64,000 nucleotides of DNA from Perlabentimonas gracilis (GCF_011174675.1 NZ_JAANIG010000013.1:31048-95047); one strand, 5' to 3'; positions 1-10,173 are shown, numbered from the stretch's first letter. Program-made: numbers and translations. Notes: generated by a model not told the origin, from the sequence alone.

Positions 1-2726
1 GTAGATTCAAGGGCTGCAATGGGAAACGATGCAGTGCTACTTTGTGCTGGTTCTAATGTACCAATATGTTGATTTTCTGCTCCTATAGTTATTCCTCTTG
101 AAGTTGTTGTTAAATATACTAAAACATTGTCTAGCGCAGAGGCTCCATTGTTGACAACCTCTATGGATAGGGTTGCACTCTCGCCCGGATCGAGGTGATT
201 CGGCGTTCCCTCTTCATTATCTAAAACAATAATATCTTTTATCTCAATATAAGGTGCAAGTGCTTGCAGTTTAAGGTATGATTTCCAATTATTTGTTCCA
301 TCGGTTATATTAAGTGTAAATATTGATTGATGCCCATTGGGAACCTCATCCGAAAGGTTAAAGGAGAAGGCATCTTCAAATACCTTTGTAGTGGTTCCCT
401 CCTCTGTACCAAAAGTACCAACCTCAATGGAAGCGCCAGACGTAAGTAAAAAGTATTCATCTTCTCCCACAAGATCAACGATAACCTCATGGGTAGCTTG
501 ATCGCCCACATTTCGAAGAGTTAAATCAATAGAAAACTCCTCGCCATAATCTGCCTGCGAGTTATTGTTCCCATTGGGATCGCTTATTGAAAAATGCATT
601 AGCGTAACGTATGGCGCATCGAGCGCTGTTGCGGGTACTTCGGCAAAATAGGGTTGAGTTTGTGGACGGGTTACCACTATGGAAACATTCCCGCCCTCGT
701 AAATTGGCTCAACAGGAACTTCAACCGATCCTTCGGGGCCCACGAGAGCCGCTCCATGAAGTACTCCATTTTTACTGATGGCTACGTATGAACCAGGAAG
801 TGCTGAGACCTGATACATAGGTAAACCTATGGGGACATACTCGGGATGAGCAACTACATTTGCTTTAGGAGCAGTAAAATAGGGTACTAGCGAAGGGTCA
901 CCTAACACGTTGTATGCCTCCCAGTAGTATAAGTCGTTAGAATGTGAAGTGTAATCCTGCAAGTGGGCTTCGGTAACCGATAAGTTACCAATAAAAACAA
1001 AACCCGAAGCACTTAAATATTGGGTGTGAAATGGCGCATCGAAAGCACCAAAAGAGGTTTCCTCGAATGATGGAACATAACCATCGTTATTCCCTTGAAG
1101 TGGAAAAGCTCCAACTGCCCAGTAAAAATCTTCGAACCAATAGGTATTTGGAGATGAGCCAATGTAGGTTACTGCACCCTTATCGTTAGCACGGATCCAA
1201 CTCTCGCCTATTGATACGCCTGTGGTAAAGCCAAAGTCGGCGGACTCACAACAGTTGCCAATTACAAATGGGTACTGTTGCGAGTTGGAGAAACCATTAA
1301 TAGTGTTGGCGTTTAGCAACGGATCGCCCCATGTGGTTTGGCTACAATGGGCGGTATAGTTTATAAAACCAACCGAAATACGCTGTGGGTCGTAACAACC
1401 GCTATAGCCAGCGCTATTGTTGGGATTGCTTGGGTCATTCGCAACCCCGTATCCCCAAACAGTACTAAACCCATTGGCAGAATTGAAGTAATTTTGGGTA
1501 GCATACTTAACCGTAGGCTCTCCAACACGGGGATTCCAAGATGCATCAACACCTGCAATAAGGGTAGCATTGTTAAGGTAGGTTGGATTTGCTAGCTGAT
1601 ATTTCTCGTAGTATAATATCTTACTGATTATGCTCTCCAGTTCTTGCGGTGTTTGGGCCGAAAGTCGGCCATAGTACATTTCGGGGAAGTAATCTCCATC
1701 TACACTGGCATAGTACAAGTCGGTTGCTCGGCCAGTTTTTGTACCCGTGGCTGAAGCCGGTACATGCTCCACATCGCCAACCAAAACTAAAAATGTGGGA
1801 GCAACTCCTTCGGATTGTTGATCGTTGTAGTAAGCGTGAACAAAGCTTTGAATTTGCTCAGCAGCTTGGCCAATTTCATCGGTGTAGGCAACCTCAACAT
1901 AAAATCCTTTTTCGCTTTTCCATTGGATGTAGGGCTGTAGCTTTTCTTCGAATAATCGATTGGCTACCACCAACATTTTAACAGGATATTTGGTTAAATC
2001 GGGATGATCGTCGTAAACACCCTTGGTATATGGATTGGCGAGGGCTTGAAATATGGGCTCGAAGTAGGGCGAGTAGGTCTTGATGTAAAGTTCGTTTTCT
2101 AACTCTTTGCTCCCACCAACCATAGTCACCTCAACATCAATATCATTAAAAACTTTTAATGCACCATTCTGATAGTCATACTGAACAGGATTTACCTGCA
2201 GCAACGCTATTCTAACTCCACGCAACGTACCTAAAACTTTAATGTTAACCTCCGGACTATCTGTAATACTTGTATTTATATATGATTGTATGCTGTATTT
2301 AAACTGGATTTGCTGAGGGTTCTCGTCCTTACGAACCGATGGTTGGTTTGGATAAATGGGCACCTCGATTCCATAGCTTTCCAAATCTATTTTATGATAT
2401 GAGTAGCCCTTAATTTGCGCTGTAACAGTAGCCCCATTAGGTATCTGGATTAACTTTTTAAAAGCCGGTAATTTGGGTTCGCCAATGTTTCCAGAGGCGT
2501 AACCCTTGCCAAAGTACAAATCAACAAACTCGCCGTGCTCTTTATCGGTAATGGTAACTCCATAAAGTGCATCAACTGAAAATTGCATACTAAGGGATGA
2601 TATGCTGTTTATGGGCTGGCTGGCATGGGTTGCTTTCCTAATATCACGAAGAGGAATAGTGTAATCTTGCGACATAGCAATTTGCGCAAAGGCGGATAGA
2701 AGAATTATGGCGATTAAACGATTCAT
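1..2726 (-). CDS. Gingipain-type C25 cysteine peptidase, secreted (C-terminal part outside window)
   Basis: Reading the minus strand from the ATG at 2726 gives 908 codons without a stop, running off the window start. The N-terminus is a signal peptide (MNRLIAIILLSAFAQIAMSQ), followed by a roughly 200-residue propeptide-like region. The peptidase domain holds VGDVEHVP, then YTAHCSQTTWGD with the presumed catalytic His at residue 460, then IGNCCESADF with the presumed nucleophile Cys493. The 33-residue His-Cys spacing equals that of RgpB (His211/Cys244). Ig-like and CARDB-like beta domains follow. Family members are usually exported by the type IX system and cleave proteins outside the cell. 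The sorting domain, if present, lies beyond position 1. The gene was assembled by hand because it has no stop inside the window. Confidence 0.9.
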   Translation of the reverse strand, partial: MNRLIAIILLSAFAQIAMSQDYTIPLRDIRKATHASQPINSISSLSMQFSVDALYGVTITDKEHGEFVDLYFGKGYASGNIGEPKLPAFKKLIQIPNGATVTAQIKGYSYHKIDLESYGIEVPIYPNQPSVRKDENPQQIQFKYSIQSYINTSITDSPEVNIKVLGTLRGVRIALLQVNPVQYDYQNGALKVFNDIDVEVTMVGGSKELENELYIKTYSPYFEPIFQALANPYTKGVYDDHPDLTKYPVKMLVVANRLFEEKLQPYIQWKSEKGFYVEVAYTDEIGQAAEQIQSFVHAYYNDQQSEGVAPTFLVLVGDVEHVPASATGTKTGRATDLYYASVDGDYFPEMYYGRLSAQTPQELESIISKILYYEKYQLANPTYLNNATLIAGVDASWNPRVGEPTVKYATQNYFNSANGFSTVWGYGVANDPSNPNNSAGYSGCYDPQRISVGFINYTAHCSQTTWGDPLLNANTINGFSNSQQYPFVIGNCCESADFGFTTGVSIGESWIRANDKGAVTYIGSSPNTYWFEDFYWAVGAFPLQGNNDGYVPSFEETSFGAFDAPFHTQYLSASGFVFIGNLSVTEAHLQDYTSHSNDLYYWEAYNVLGDPSLVPYFTAPKANVVAHPEYVPIGLPMYQVSALPGSYVAISKNGVLHGAALVGPEGSVEVPVEPIYEGGNVSIVVTRPQTQPYFAEVPATALDAPYVTLMHFSISDPNGNNNSQADYGEEFSIDLTLRNVGDQATHEVIVDLVGEDEYFLLTSGASIEVGTFGTEEGTTTKVFEDAFSFNLSDEVPNGHQSIFTLNITDGTNNWKSYLKLQALAPYIEIKDIIVLDNEEGTPNHLDPGESATLSIEVVNNGASALDNVLVYLTTTSRGITIGAENQHIGTLEPAQSSTASFPIAALES

Positions 2727-2803
2727 AATATCTTTTTGCTTTAGGGTAAAGGTGCGCCTAACTTGTATTAAACGATTTGAATAAAAAATTGTTTGATAGT
2801 TTG

Positions 2804-4627
2804 TTAGGTTTTTATTTCATCATTACTTAGGTTGATATTGCTATAAAATTGAAATATCAGCTTGGCCTTGCTGTGCCCAACAACACGGGTTAACTCTTCA
2901 ACAGATGCTTTGCGTACAGCAGTAATACTTTTAAATTCCTTAAAAAGTTGCTCTACTGATTTTAGCCCAATCCCCTGTATTTCTGTTAGTTGTGATGCTG
3001 TGGCAGTGCTGGAGCGACGATTGCGATGGTGACCTATGCTAAATCTATGTGCCTCATTTCGTGCATATTGAACAACTTTTAACGATTCCGAGTTCTTGTC
3101 GAGATAAATTGGAACAGGATCGCCAGGAAAGTAAATCTCCTCCAACCGCTTGGCAATACCAATAATTGATATTTTTTGGTGTAATTGTAGACTTTTTAGC
3201 GCGTTGTAGGCTGTACTTAGCTGCCCTTTTCCTCCGTCAATAACAATAAGCTGCGGGAGAGCTTCGCCATCGGAAACTAAGCGCGAATAACGCCGGGTAA
3301 TTACTTCGGCCATGGAGGCAAAATCATCGGGGCCAACCACAGTCTTTATGTTGAACAAGCGGTATTCCCTTTTGGCCGGCTTTGCATCTTTAAATACAAC
3401 GCATGCCGAAACGGGGTTGGTTCCCTGAAGATTCGAATTATCGAAACATTCAATATGGTGGGGTAAAGCAACGGTTTTAAAATCTTTTTGCAGACTTTTC
3501 AGAATTCTCATCGTTCTGCTTTCGCCATCCCTCTTCTCGAGCATCATACTTTTCTCTACAACATACGCTTTGGCGTTACGTTGCGAAAGTTGCAACAGCT
3601 TTAGCTTATCGCCTCGGGTCGGAACAGTATACTTACATCCATCAAGCACATACTCGGGTATAATGGGCACAATTAATTCCTTTGCCCTACTATTAACCCG
3701 TTGTCGTAACTCCGTGATTGCTATTGCAAGTAAATCGGAAGTTGTTTCGTCCAACCCTTTTTTTAACTCTAAATTGTGCGATTGTATAACCGAACCCTGC
3801 ACAACCTTAATAAAGTTTACGCAGGTTACCTTGCTGTCTTCAACAATACTAAAAACATCAAGGTCGGTTAGCCTAGGATTAACAATGGTAGATTTTGCCT
3901 GAAAACGCTCGAGTGCTGCTAATTTTTCCTTGTACTTGTGCGCCTGTTCAAACTGATAATCCTTAGCATAATAGTGCATTCGTTCAACAATAATACGTTT
4001 TACCGTCTGTATATTACCGTTTAGTATATCTACAATTAAAGTTATACTTTCATTGTAATCCTCTTCCGTTTGATTGCCAATACAGGGTGCCAAGCAGTTA
4101 CCAATTTGGTACTCGAGACAGGGTTTAAATTTTCCAGACTTAATATTTTGTTGAGTAAGTGCTAGGTTGCAAGTCCGCAGCGGATAAATAGATTTTATTA
4201 GGTCGAGTATGGTTTTTAGCAATACACCCGAAGTATACGGACCAAAGTATCGACTACCATCATGCACAACCCTTCGTGTACTGTATACTCTAGGAAACGG
4301 TTCGTTCTTAATACAAATCCAAGGATAGGTTTTATCGTCCTTTAGCAAGACGTTGTACTTCGGCTTAATTTTTTTTATTAAGTTATTCTCGAGCAGTAAG
4401 GCATCGCTTTCAGTATCAACAATAATATGCTTAATATCTACCACTTTAGAAACAAGAACCCTAAGCTTTGCACTCTCGTATTTGTTTTTGCTAAAGTAGG
4501 AGGACACTCGCTTTTTTAGATCCTTGGCTTTACCTACGTAAATTACCTCTTTCTCATGATTGAGAAATTGATAAACTCCGGGTTTGTTGGGCAAACGTTG
4601 TGCAATATTTGCTGGTGACTGCTTCAC
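2804..4627 (-). CDS. uvrC: Excinuclease ABC subunit C
   Basis: A 607-residue protein of normal UvrC length; it makes the dual incisions in UvrABC nucleotide excision repair in the cytoplasm. The GIY-YIG nuclease is N-terminal (GVY 17-19, YVG 30-32, Arg40 in KDLKKRV). A UVR UvrB-binding helix pair lies around residues 200-235, the RNase H-like second nuclease around 380-530, and a helix-hairpin-helix motif (EIQGIGLKSVEQLF) near the C-terminus. The start chosen is a GTG, 9 bases after the stop of the upstream phosphate transporter, so the two are probably co-transcribed. Confidence 0.97.
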   Translation of the reverse strand: MKQSPANIAQRLPNKPGVYQFLNHEKEVIYVGKAKDLKKRVSSYFSKNKYESAKLRVLVSKVVDIKHIIVDTESDALLLENNLIKKIKPKYNVLLKDDKTYPWICIKNEPFPRVYSTRRVVHDGSRYFGPYTSGVLLKTILDLIKSIYPLRTCNLALTQQNIKSGKFKPCLEYQIGNCLAPCIGNQTEEDYNESITLIVDILNGNIQTVKRIIVERMHYYAKDYQFEQAHKYKEKLAALERFQAKSTIVNPRLTDLDVFSIVEDSKVTCVNFIKVVQGSVIQSHNLELKKGLDETTSDLLAIAITELRQRVNSRAKELIVPIIPEYVLDGCKYTVPTRGDKLKLLQLSQRNAKAYVVEKSMMLEKRDGESRTMRILKSLQKDFKTVALPHHIECFDNSNLQGTNPVSACVVFKDAKPAKREYRLFNIKTVVGPDDFASMAEVITRRYSRLVSDGEALPQLIVIDGGKGQLSTAYNALKSLQLHQKISIIGIAKRLEEIYFPGDPVPIYLDKNSESLKVVQYARNEAHRFSIGHHRNRRSSTATASQLTEIQGIGLKSVEQLFKEFKSITAVRKASVEELTRVVGHSKAKLIFQFYSNINLSNDEIKT

Positions 4628-4636
4628 AATTATTGG

Positions 4637-5656
4637 TTAAAAAAGATAAAGTATTGCGTACTTATCGGAAAGGTATACCAAAAAAAACGAAACACAAAAA
4701 GCAATTACAGGGGCTAGAAGCCACATAAAGAAGAACTTAACAACCTCTGTCTTTTGCAGAATGTTTTTGGCCCCGAGCTTTGCTATACCAATACCAATAA
4801 TTGCGGCAACGTTAAGTTGAACCAAGGATGTTGGGATTCCCTTAGTTAAGGAGGCCATAAGCAAAAGAGATGCAGAAATAAATGCAATGATGGCTGCCTC
4901 TATCCTACCGAAAAGAATTATTTCCTTGCCAGTATTCTTAAGAATTTTATTGCCAAAAATTGAGCTTCCAATCCCAAAACAAGGTGCAATGATAAGTACA
5001 GAGAAATTTGATATCAACCAGCCATATTTCTCGGCGTCAAGATCAAAAAAATTAAGGGTCATTTGCGTTAAAGGGCCAGCAGCATTAGCCACATTATTAG
5101 AACCAATGGCAAAAGCAACGTAAAGTGACAGTATAATTAGTAAACCCTTAAGCAAATAGCTATTATTTACCTTGGCAGAAATAGTATAACCTCTTCTACG
5201 GAGTGGAGTATAGATATATTTTCCTATCAAAAAACTTAGCACAAACGAAACAAGGGGTAGTATAAACCAGGTTGGAAGTATCTCGTAAAAGAGTTTTGTT
5301 GAGTTGAAGTCGCTAAAGTATAAAGCCGGAGCAACCATAGCGAAAACAGTTGATTGGCTGGTAGATTGTGGTATTCCGGCTATGTTTGCAATTAGCAGCG
5401 AAAGGGCAACGGAGAAAAACACTATGGACAGCATTACGCTATTGATTAACGAAGGGTTAATTATACCCGAACCAAGCGTAGCAGCCGTATTTTTTCCTGC
5501 AATGGTGGCGCCTAAAAAAACCATCAGTCCAAATAGTCCTGGTATTAGGCTTTTGCGGATAACATTCGCTCCATATGCTGCCGAAAAGGAAGGTCCAGTT
5601 CCGCTGCCACCCATATTGAAGGCAAGGAACATACCCAGAATGAAAGGGACAAACAT
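4637..5656 (-). CDS. PiT-family inorganic phosphate transporter
   Basis: A 339-residue, highly hydrophobic protein with the internal duplication of PiT permeases. The first signature is GTGPSFSAAYGANVI near residue 20; the second is AIGSNNVANAAGPL near residue 185. The family imports phosphate (often as a metal-phosphate or Na/phosphate symport) across the inner membrane. The PhoU-like/DUF47 partner that often accompanies PiT genes is not adjacent. The gene lies between ade and uvrC on the same strand, 42 bases from ade and 9 bases from uvrC. Confidence 0.9.
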   Translation of the reverse strand: MFVPFILGMFLAFNMGGSGTGPSFSAAYGANVIRKSLIPGLFGLMVFLGATIAGKNTAATLGSGIINPSLINSVMLSIVFFSVALSLLIANIAGIPQSTSQSTVFAMVAPALYFSDFNSTKLFYEILPTWFILPLVSFVLSFLIGKYIYTPLRRRGYTISAKVNNSYLLKGLLIILSLYVAFAIGSNNVANAAGPLTQMTLNFFDLDAEKYGWLISNFSVLIIAPCFGIGSSIFGNKILKNTGKEIILFGRIEAAIIAFISASLLLMASLTKGIPTSLVQLNVAAIIGIGIAKLGAKNILQKTEVVKFFFMWLLAPVIAFCVSFFLVYLSDKYAILYLF

Positions 5657-5698
5657 TTGCGAATTAGTTTTGGTTTGCTAACTCACAAATATAAGTAA

Positions 5699-7327
5699 TT
5701 AATGAAACAAGGGAACGGAACAGAATTTATTAATATCGAATAGTCCGTTATGGTTAATTTTTAGATTAGGTATTACCGTTAAAGCCATAAAGGAAGCAGT
5801 CATAAATGGTGCGTTAATACTGCAGCCAGACGAAAGAATGTGTCTATTTAATTCCTCGTACTGCTTGCTAACCTCTTCGCCGGGCTCATTGGTCATTAGA
5901 CCAAAGAATGGTAATTTTATTCCTGCTACCTTACCTTGATTTGCGAAACACAGTCCTCCTTTACTTAAAACAATCCATTGAAGTGCTGATTGAATACTTT
6001 CGTCATCTACTCCTACACAAAGTATATGATGGCTATCGTGAGCTATACTGGCCGCTAACGCTCCACTTTTCAGACCAAACCCTTTAATAAATGCAACTAC
6101 GGGTGGAGTGTCGGAATAGCGGTCGAGAAGAACTATCTTAAGCATATCTGTTGATATATTAGATGAAACTACACACCCTGCTTGAACCTCTATTTTGAGC
6201 CAATTGGTTAAAAGTTCACCCGGAATGGCTTCTATTACGTTCATTGTGGTTCCTGTAGATGTAACTTTTAGCTGTTCCACTGTAGGAATATTTGTGCGGA
6301 AAGGAAACGCAGGAGGATGCTGCCTTGGTGTGTTAAAGAGTAATCTTTCTTTACTGTACACTTTAGCTCCATCTATATATGTTTCTAATATATTGAAGTT
6401 TACTAAATCTTCAGTAATAATAAAATCGGCTGTATCTCCAACATTAAGCTGGCCTACAGGTAACGAGTAATGGCTTACAGGATTATATGTTGCAATGGTT
6501 AACACATCGTACAAATCATAGCCCTTTGATACGGCTTTGGCAACAACCTTGTTAATATGACCACTCATTAAATAATCGGGGTGGCAATCGTCGGTACAAA
6601 ACATTAGAGACGCTGCGTTTTCAGTTATCAACGGAGATAGTGAATTGAAATTCCGTGCAGCGCTCCCCTCGCGTATTTGAATTTTTTGGCTTAAAGCGAT
6701 TTTTTCGAGAGCTTCGGAAGTTGTACTACATTCATGATCGGTGCCAATACCGGCCTTTACGTACGATATCAGATCGTCACCTTTTAAACCTGGAGCATGT
6801 CCATCGATGGGTTTATTATACTGTTTGGCGGCATTAAGTTTGCCTACTACTTGCGGGTCGTTGTTAAGCACACCGGGGAAGTTCATCATCTCGGCCAAAA
6901 AGTAGAATTCTGGATCGGATATCATTCGCGCCACATCGGACGCATTAAAAACAGCTCCACTTTTTTCCATAGGCGAAGCCGGCACACACGAGGGTACTCC
7001 AAAAAAGAATTTTAGGGGAACAGTTTTGGAGTCGGCAATCATAAACCTGACACCTTCTTCGCCTGCTACATTTGCAACCTCGTGTGGGTCGGTAACAACA
7101 GCTACAGTTCCGTGCTTGACGGCAAGGCGAGCAAACTGACTTGGGATTAACATTGAGCTTTCAATGTGGATATGTGAATCGACAAATCCTGGTAAAATAT
7201 AAGGCCCCTCTACGGTATCATCTCTCTCAATAGAAGCAATTTTTCCATTGGCGATAGAAATTACGGCTCCATACATTTGCCGATCGCGAGGCATTACCAA
7301 TACCCCTTTTACAGTAAAATTTTCCAT
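5699..7327 (-). CDS. ade: Adenine deaminase
   Basis: A 542-residue amidohydrolase that deaminates adenine to hypoxanthine in purine salvage. The metal site shows as GFVDSHIHIESS (His52, His54), DPHEVANVAG (His82), DGHAPGL, GTDHECS and FCTDDCHPDYL. The C-terminal domain (SIAHDSHHILCVGVDD) is typical of bacterial Ade rather than of other amidohydrolases. The ATG at 7327 is followed directly by the family's N-terminal beta strands. Promoter elements would lie in the 150-base gap that also holds the two parS palindromes. Confidence 0.96.
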   Translation of the reverse strand: MENFTVKGVLVMPRDRQMYGAVISIANGKIASIERDDTVEGPYILPGFVDSHIHIESSMLIPSQFARLAVKHGTVAVVTDPHEVANVAGEEGVRFMIADSKTVPLKFFFGVPSCVPASPMEKSGAVFNASDVARMISDPEFYFLAEMMNFPGVLNNDPQVVGKLNAAKQYNKPIDGHAPGLKGDDLISYVKAGIGTDHECSTTSEALEKIALSQKIQIREGSAARNFNSLSPLITENAASLMFCTDDCHPDYLMSGHINKVVAKAVSKGYDLYDVLTIATYNPVSHYSLPVGQLNVGDTADFIITEDLVNFNILETYIDGAKVYSKERLLFNTPRQHPPAFPFRTNIPTVEQLKVTSTGTTMNVIEAIPGELLTNWLKIEVQAGCVVSSNISTDMLKIVLLDRYSDTPPVVAFIKGFGLKSGALAASIAHDSHHILCVGVDDESIQSALQWIVLSKGGLCFANQGKVAGIKLPFFGLMTNEPGEEVSKQYEELNRHILSSGCSINAPFMTASFMALTVIPNLKINHNGLFDINKFCSVPLFH

Positions 7328-7424
7328 TTGTATTCAATTTATTATCTACTTATTCGCACTAAAAGAAAAGTGAAACTCACAAAGCGTTAAAATACCACTA
7401 CTTGCATTGCGTAATTAAATATAT

Positions 7425-7440
7425 TGTTCCACGTGGAACA
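7425..7440. other. parS: parS centromere site 1 (ParB-binding palindrome)
   Basis: The 16-base perfect palindrome TGTTCCACGTGGAACA matches the chromosomal parS consensus TGTTTCACGTGAAACA at all but the symmetric fifth position, where the T/A pair is C/G. The same CC/GG variant is used in Pseudomonas parS sites. Dyad symmetry continues outwards to 7418-7447, a 30-base perfect palindrome. It lies between ade and mnmG. Confidence 0.8.
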
Positions 7441-7464
7441 ATATATTAGAGTTGTAGGAATTTG

Positions 7465-7478
7465 GTTCCACGTGGAAC
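7465..7478. other. parS: parS centromere site 2 (ParB-binding palindrome)
   Basis: GTTCCACGTGGAAC repeats the 14-base core of site 1, centred 39 bases away and ending just before the mnmG stop codon (7480-7482). Clustered parS copies near mnmG/gidA are typical of origin-proximal DNA. No parA or parB gene lies in the window. Confidence 0.8.
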
Positions 7479-7479
7479 A

Positions 7480-9339
7480 CTACCTGCCAAGATATACTAA
7501 TAGTACATTTATATCGCTAGGTGAAACGCCGGGGATCCTACTTGCTTGACCAATGGTTTGCGGCTTTTGCTTCTCTAACTTCTGGCGAGCCTCTGTACTT
7601 AACGATTGTAGTCGCTGGTATTCTAAATCATTTGGAATTTTTACGTATTCTAACCGTTGCAACTTGTCAGCTATTTGTTTTTCCCTTTCTATGTAGCCAC
7701 CATATTTAATTCTTATCTCGGCGGATTCAATTATTTCGTTAGAATAATTATCTAATTGTATCGTATTAAGCAATTGGAGCAGTTGCTTTAAAGGAACCTC
7801 TGGTCTTAGAGCAACGTCAATCAATTTCCGGGATTGTGATATGGGTTGTGAGCCTAGTTTCTCAAGAAATGGATTTACCTGTAATGGTTTGATGCTCTCT
7901 TTCTTTATATAGTTAAAGAGATCGTTAATTCTTTGGTATTTCTGGCCGTATGAATTGAAGTCAACTTCGTTTACTAGTCCAATTTTATATCCCAATGGGG
8001 TTAACCTTTCGTCTGCATTATCTTGGCGGAGTAAAACTCTATACTCGGCTCTACTTGTAAACATTCGATAAGGCTCGTCAACACCTTTGGTTATTAAATC
8101 GTCAATTAAAACTCCTATGTAGGCTTCATCGCGCGATAGAACAATTGCCTCCTCTCCCATGCACTTGCGCGCTGCGTTTATACCTGCCATCAAACCCTGT
8201 GCTGCCGCCTCCTCGTACCCTGTTGTACCATTTATTTGTCCTGCAAAGTATAAACCTTCTACCGTTTTTGTTTCTAAAGAGTGTTTAAGTTGTGTTGGGG
8301 GGAAATAATCGTATTCAATTGCATAACCAGGGCGTAGGATATGTACTTCCTCAAATCCTTCGATAGTTCGAAGCGCATCGAATTGTATATTTGCTGGTAG
8401 AGATGAACTAAAACCATTCAAATACATCTCGTAGGTTTTTTCACCTTCGGGCTCAAGAAAGAGTTGGTGTGAAGTTTTGTCGGCAAAAGTGCGTAGCTTG
8501 TCTTCGATACTTGGGCAGTACCTAGGCCCTATTCCCTGAATGGTTCCTGTAAATAATGGGCTTGAATCGAATCCAGTTCTAAGTATGTCATGTACCTCCT
8601 GTGATGTATGGGCAATATAACAACTACGCTGCACTAAGGTATTTGGCCCTTTTGTTCTAAACGAGAAATACCGCTCCTCTGTCTCGCCCTTTTGTTCAAT
8701 CAGCTTTGAGTAGTTTACCGTTCTACCATCGATACGAACGGGTGTTCCTGTTTTCATTCTCCCAACCTCAAAACCAAAGTTTAAAAGTTGCTCCGAAATT
8801 CCAACAGAGGATTTCTCTCCTACCCTTCCCCCAGAAAAGTTTACGTCCCCTACATGTATTTTTCCGCTTAAGAATGTACCATTAGTTAGAATTACAGTTT
8901 TGGAACTAATTGTAATACCTAACTTTGTTTTAACGCCTACTATACTATTACTATTAAAAACCAATTCCACAACGCTATCTTGCCAAAGGTAAAGATTAGG
9001 AATAGTTTCAAGCGTATCGCGCCATAGCTGGGAAAATACCATTCGGTCGCATTGAGCCCTTGGGCTCCACATAGCTGGTCCCTTAGACCTATTTAGCATT
9101 CGGAATTGTATTGAAGACTGATCGGTTATTTGCGCCGATAAACCACCAATTGCATCTATTTCGCGTAGTATCTGCCCCTTTCCTACCCCGCCCATTGCAG
9201 GATTACAGCTCATTTGAGCCATCTTAGAGAGATCCATCGAAATTAATAATACACTTACACCTAGTTTTGCTGCAGCAGCCGATGCTTCGCATCCTGCATG
9301 TCCACCTCCAACTACAATAACATCAAATTCCTTTAACAT
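7480..9339 (-). CDS. mnmG: tRNA uridine-5-carboxymethylaminomethyl modification enzyme MnmG
   Basis: A 619-residue FAD protein that, with MnmE, installs cmnm5 at U34 of tRNAs reading NNA/NNG codons. The Rossmann FAD motif [14 protein letters not shown] is at residues 7-20. Further family blocks include [71 protein letters not shown] and FTSRAEYR. The length is normal. The start overlaps the end of ybeY by 17 bases, implying translational coupling. Two parS sites follow the stop. Confidence 0.98.
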   Translation of the reverse strand: MLKEFDVIVVGGGHAGCEASAAAAKLGVSVLLISMDLSKMAQMSCNPAMGGVGKGQILREIDAIGGLSAQITDQSSIQFRMLNRSKGPAMWSPRAQCDRMVFSQLWRDTLETIPNLYLWQDSVVELVFNSNSIVGVKTKLGITISSKTVILTNGTFLSGKIHVGDVNFSGGRVGEKSSVGISEQLLNFGFEVGRMKTGTPVRIDGRTVNYSKLIEQKGETEERYFSFRTKGPNTLVQRSCYIAHTSQEVHDILRTGFDSSPLFTGTIQGIGPRYCPSIEDKLRTFADKTSHQLFLEPEGEKTYEMYLNGFSSSLPANIQFDALRTIEGFEEVHILRPGYAIEYDYFPPTQLKHSLETKTVEGLYFAGQINGTTGYEEAAAQGLMAGINAARKCMGEEAIVLSRDEAYIGVLIDDLITKGVDEPYRMFTSRAEYRVLLRQDNADERLTPLGYKIGLVNEVDFNSYGQKYQRINDLFNYIKKESIKPLQVNPFLEKLGSQPISQSRKLIDVALRPEVPLKQLLQLLNTIQLDNYSNEIIESAEIRIKYGGYIEREKQIADKLQRLEYVKIPNDLEYQRLQSLSTEARQKLEKQKPQTIGQASRIPGVSPSDINVLLVYLGR

Positions 9340-9766
9340 CCTTAGTTAACCTATTAAGAAGTTCAAGACTTTTATCCTCATTAAGCCTCATTTCTTTTTG
9401 TTCAATATCAGTTGAGTCGCTATACCCAACAAGGTGTAAAACACCGTGTACCATAACTCGGTTCAATTCTCGTATGAAAGTTTGTTTAAATTTTTTGGCG
9501 TTGTCGTCTACAGTATGTATGCTTATGTACATATCTGCAGATATAATATTATTTACTGTATAGGGAAAAGTAATTATATCGGTATAGTAATTATGATTAA
9601 GATACTGGATGTTTACCTTAAGGATTTCCGCGTCGGAACAAAAGATGTAATTAATATCACCAACCTTAAAATTGTAGCTGGCTATTACCTCTCCTATCCA
9701 TTTCTTAATTATACGCTTTTGGGGTAGATTAAAATCTACATCAACGGTATGGAAAAGAATTGGCAC
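9323..9766 (-). CDS. ybeY: Endoribonuclease YbeY, rRNA maturation factor
   Basis: A 147-residue protein of the UPF0054 zinc family involved in 16S rRNA 3'-end maturation and ribosome quality control. The metal motif appears as [11 protein letters not shown] near residue 110. The third histidine of the usual HGxLHLxGYxH is an Asp, as I recall for other Bacteroidota homologues. [10 protein letters not shown] precedes it. The start is GTG ([12 protein letters not shown]), matching the family N-terminus. It sits 11 bases after the kinase gene and overlaps mnmG. Confidence 0.93.
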   Translation of the reverse strand: MPILFHTVDVDFNLPQKRIIKKWIGEVIASYNFKVGDINYIFCSDAEILKVNIQYLNHNYYTDIITFPYTVNNIISADMYISIHTVDDNAKKFKQTFIRELNRVMVHGVLHLVGYSDSTDIEQKEMRLNEDKSLELLNRLTKDVKGI

Positions 9767-9777
9767 TTGTAAAAATT

Positions 9778-10173
9778 CTAGATATGAAAAATTAATTCGA
9801 CTTTAGACCCATTATCGTCGAACTCGATGCTGTCGGCTAGATTTCTCATCAAAAAGACACCTCTACCTGAAACATTCTCTATATTTTCTGGTCGGGTTGG
9901 GTCTGGTATGTCGTGGTAGTTGAAACCGGGGCCTTGGTCTTTAACATAAATATGAATGCTAGAGTCGTTTATCTGAAAGGCTACATCTACGGTTTTACTA
10001 ATATCATATTTGTTACCGTGTGTAATTGAATTATTAACTGCTTCTATGGTAGCTATCAGTATTTTACCGTAAATGTCGGATGATAATTTACATTGCTCAG
10101 AAATTTCATCCACCAATTTTTCAATGTGGGTGATATTATCGAGTGTTGATTGTATGCTAATCGATTTTTTCAT
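9778..10173 (-). CDS. RsbW/SpoIIAB-like serine-protein kinase (anti-sigma type ATPase)
   Basis: A 131-residue single-domain GHKL ATPase. The N box is EAVNNSITHGNKYD, G1 is DQGPGFNYHDI and G2 is GRGVFLMRNLADS. Such kinases bind sigma factors or phosphorylate STAS anti-anti-sigma proteins in partner-switching circuits. No STAS protein, PP2C phosphatase or sigma factor is adjacent. The gene lies between the EnvC-like gene (77 bases upstream) and ybeY (11 bases downstream), within a longer minus-strand unit. The regulated partner cannot be told from the sequence. Confidence 0.87.
   Translation of the reverse strand: MKKSISIQSTLDNITHIEKLVDEISEQCKLSSDIYGKILIATIEAVNNSITHGNKYDISKTVDVAFQINDSSIHIYVKDQGPGFNYHDIPDPTRPENIENVSGRGVFLMRNLADSIEFDDNGSKVELIFHI

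Noticed and set aside
1338..1981. Plus-strand open frames at 1338-1595 and 1649-1981
   Set aside because: They lie opposite the C25 peptidase, whose catalytic motifs are unmistakable on the minus strand.
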